Assembly: GCF_002335805.1 (NCBI RefSeq) | Contig: NZ_NISU01000001.1 | Span: 186,001 to 250,000, forward strand | Length of the DNA stretch: 64,000 nucleotides | From: Bacillus sp. FJAT-45350 | GTDB lineage: Bacteria; Bacillota; Bacilli; Bacillales; NISU01 | Direction of reading: 5' to 3' | Shown: one piece after another, positions 63,449 to 64,000 of the stretch | How the letters are laid out: each line of letters begins with the position of its first letter | Position numbering within the stretch: position 1 is the stretch's first letter | The notes under the pieces: model-generated | What the model saw: the letters and a program-made list of their open reading frames with translations, nothing else | Databases searched by the model: none | Told to the model about the DNA's origin: nothing | Program-made: the position numbers and the translations under genes

Positions 63449-63955
63449 TTATCGTTGCTGACTACCGAATCCAGTTCCTAATTGGTGCCATAACCATGGC
63501 CAAAGGCCTCCACCGTGATGACCATGACCCGGCTGTCCTGGATACCCCGGCTGCCCCGGATACCCCGGCTGCCCCGGATACCCCGGCTGCCCTGGATACC
63601 CTGGATATCCTCCATCATGTCCTGGGTACCATGGTTGATGATGGTGATGTGGTGGACGAGGACGCGGTGGGCGTGGTGGTGTTGGACCGAAGTACGGACT
63701 TACCCCTACTAAATCACTATTATGAACTTGAATATATTGCTGTTGGTATGATGGTGCAGGGTAGATAAGTAGTGACACCATTCCCGTACGTCTGTTAAAA
63801 TCCGCTACATATGCCACAACCTGGCCATAGCCTGGAATTGTTGTTGTAATCCATTGATTTAAATACTGTTCTACGACAACAGGAGGTAGATACTGAACTG
63901 ACGGTTGCTGTCTTAATGATTGCTGCTCCATGTGCGGTTGCTGATAATTATGCAT
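63449..63955 (-). CDS. collagen-like, His/Pro-rich spore-coat-type protein
   Basis: A 168-residue protein. The first 95 residues start MHNYQQPHMEQQSLRQQPS and hold a domain with GYGQVVAYVADFNRRTGMVSLLIYP; then come a PRPPRPRPPHHHH stretch and five collagen-like GYPGQP or GYPGYP units, ending in WPWLWHQLGTGFG. There is no signal peptide. Position beside fabI matches the B. subtilis fabI-cotO-cotZYX area, suggesting a spore outer-layer or coat protein (inference). RBS GGGGAGATTTTGT. The DNA shows an 18-base tandem repeat at 63534-63604. Confidence 0.7.
   Translation of the reverse strand: MHNYQQPHMEQQSLRQQPSVQYLPPVVVEQYLNQWITTTIPGYGQVVAYVADFNRRTGMVSLLIYPAPSYQQQYIQVHNSDLVGVSPYFGPTPPRPPRPRPPHHHHQPWYPGHDGGYPGYPGQPGYPGQPGYPGQPGYPGQPGHGHHGGGLWPWLWHQLGTGFGSQQR
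63534..63604 (-). repeat. 18-bp tandem repeat encoding GYPGQP
   Basis: About four near-perfect 18-base units inside the coat-type gene, far more GC-rich than the surroundings. Copy number is likely to vary between strains. Confidence 0.85.
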
Positions 63956-64000
63956 ACAAAATCTCCCCTTTCTCTACTAAGCTATGGTGGAAGCCTAGTT

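Noticed and set aside
63496-63768. Open frames on the plus strand over the coat-type gene
   Set aside because: They are mirror frames created by the GC-rich repeat; they lack ribosome sites, while the minus-strand frame has one and a collagen-like product.

Overview
The window looks like a chromosomal segment of a low-GC, endospore-forming Bacillaceae member. Three things point there: strong GGAGG-type ribosome sites with frequent TTG/GTG starts, spore-related genes (a SleB-type hydrolase, a collagen-like coat-type protein), and long synteny with the Bacillus subtilis yjaZ-yjb-fabI-cot region. Two CPA2-type cation/proton antiporters, a Ca/Na exchanger and an SbtA bicarbonate transporter would suit an alkaline or sodium-rich habitat (inference). 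No rRNA, tRNA, transposase, integrase or CRISPR array was seen.

Layout. 1-6800 holds the tail of a Cd/Zn P-type ATPase, a GNAT enzyme, a lone patatin-like lipase, a soluble chemotaxis transducer, a LysM/SleB hydrolase and topB. 6900-16640 is a sugar-acid region: kdgK-kdgA, a DAACS symporter, gntK and an RpiR-type regulator diverging from a TRAP transporter operon (binding protein, small and large permeases) that ends in an HPr/Crh-like protein lacking the active-site histidine region. The regulatory region has a sigma-A-like promoter, a short palindrome suited to the regulator and two good cre sites. 16669-18968 is an inorganic-carbon module: a cysteine-free beta-carbonic-anhydrase-like protein, SbtA and a DUF2294 protein, all preceded by a perfect TTGACA-17-TATAAT promoter and a roughly 185-nt leader or small RNA ending in an intrinsic terminator.

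19200-34900 holds a lipid kinase, the yjaZ/yjbA/trpS block with several inserted small or unknown genes and a chemotaxis-gene remnant, a UgtP-like glycosyltransferase, a ResA-like thioredoxin, a Ca/Na exchanger controlled by a recognisable yybP-ykoY (manganese) riboswitch, an HD hydrolase and a GH-like protein. 35300-42000 carries an MFS carrier, a nitronate monooxygenase-like enzyme and a two-gene RND efflux system. From 42326 the order follows B. subtilis: spx, yjbE, mecA, (cls inserted), coiA, pepF, spxH, yjbI, cwlQ, yjbK, yjbL, relQ, nadK, yjbO, prpE, yjbQ, then a second antiporter, fabI with a FapR-like operator, and a coat-type protein. The opp operon that lies between trpS and spx in B. 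subtilis is absent.

Two dispersed repeat families stand out. One is a tandem AATTAGC heptamer array with a conserved two-hairpin head, present at two convergent gene junctions. The other is a nested palindromic module (core GCAATGGCT) found in or beside terminator-like hairpins of two unrelated sequences, with compensating changes in its inner stem. The most promising undescribed items are the leader RNA with its degenerate carbonic-anhydrase/SbtA module, the histidine-less HPr-like protein of the TRAP operon, and these two repeat families.
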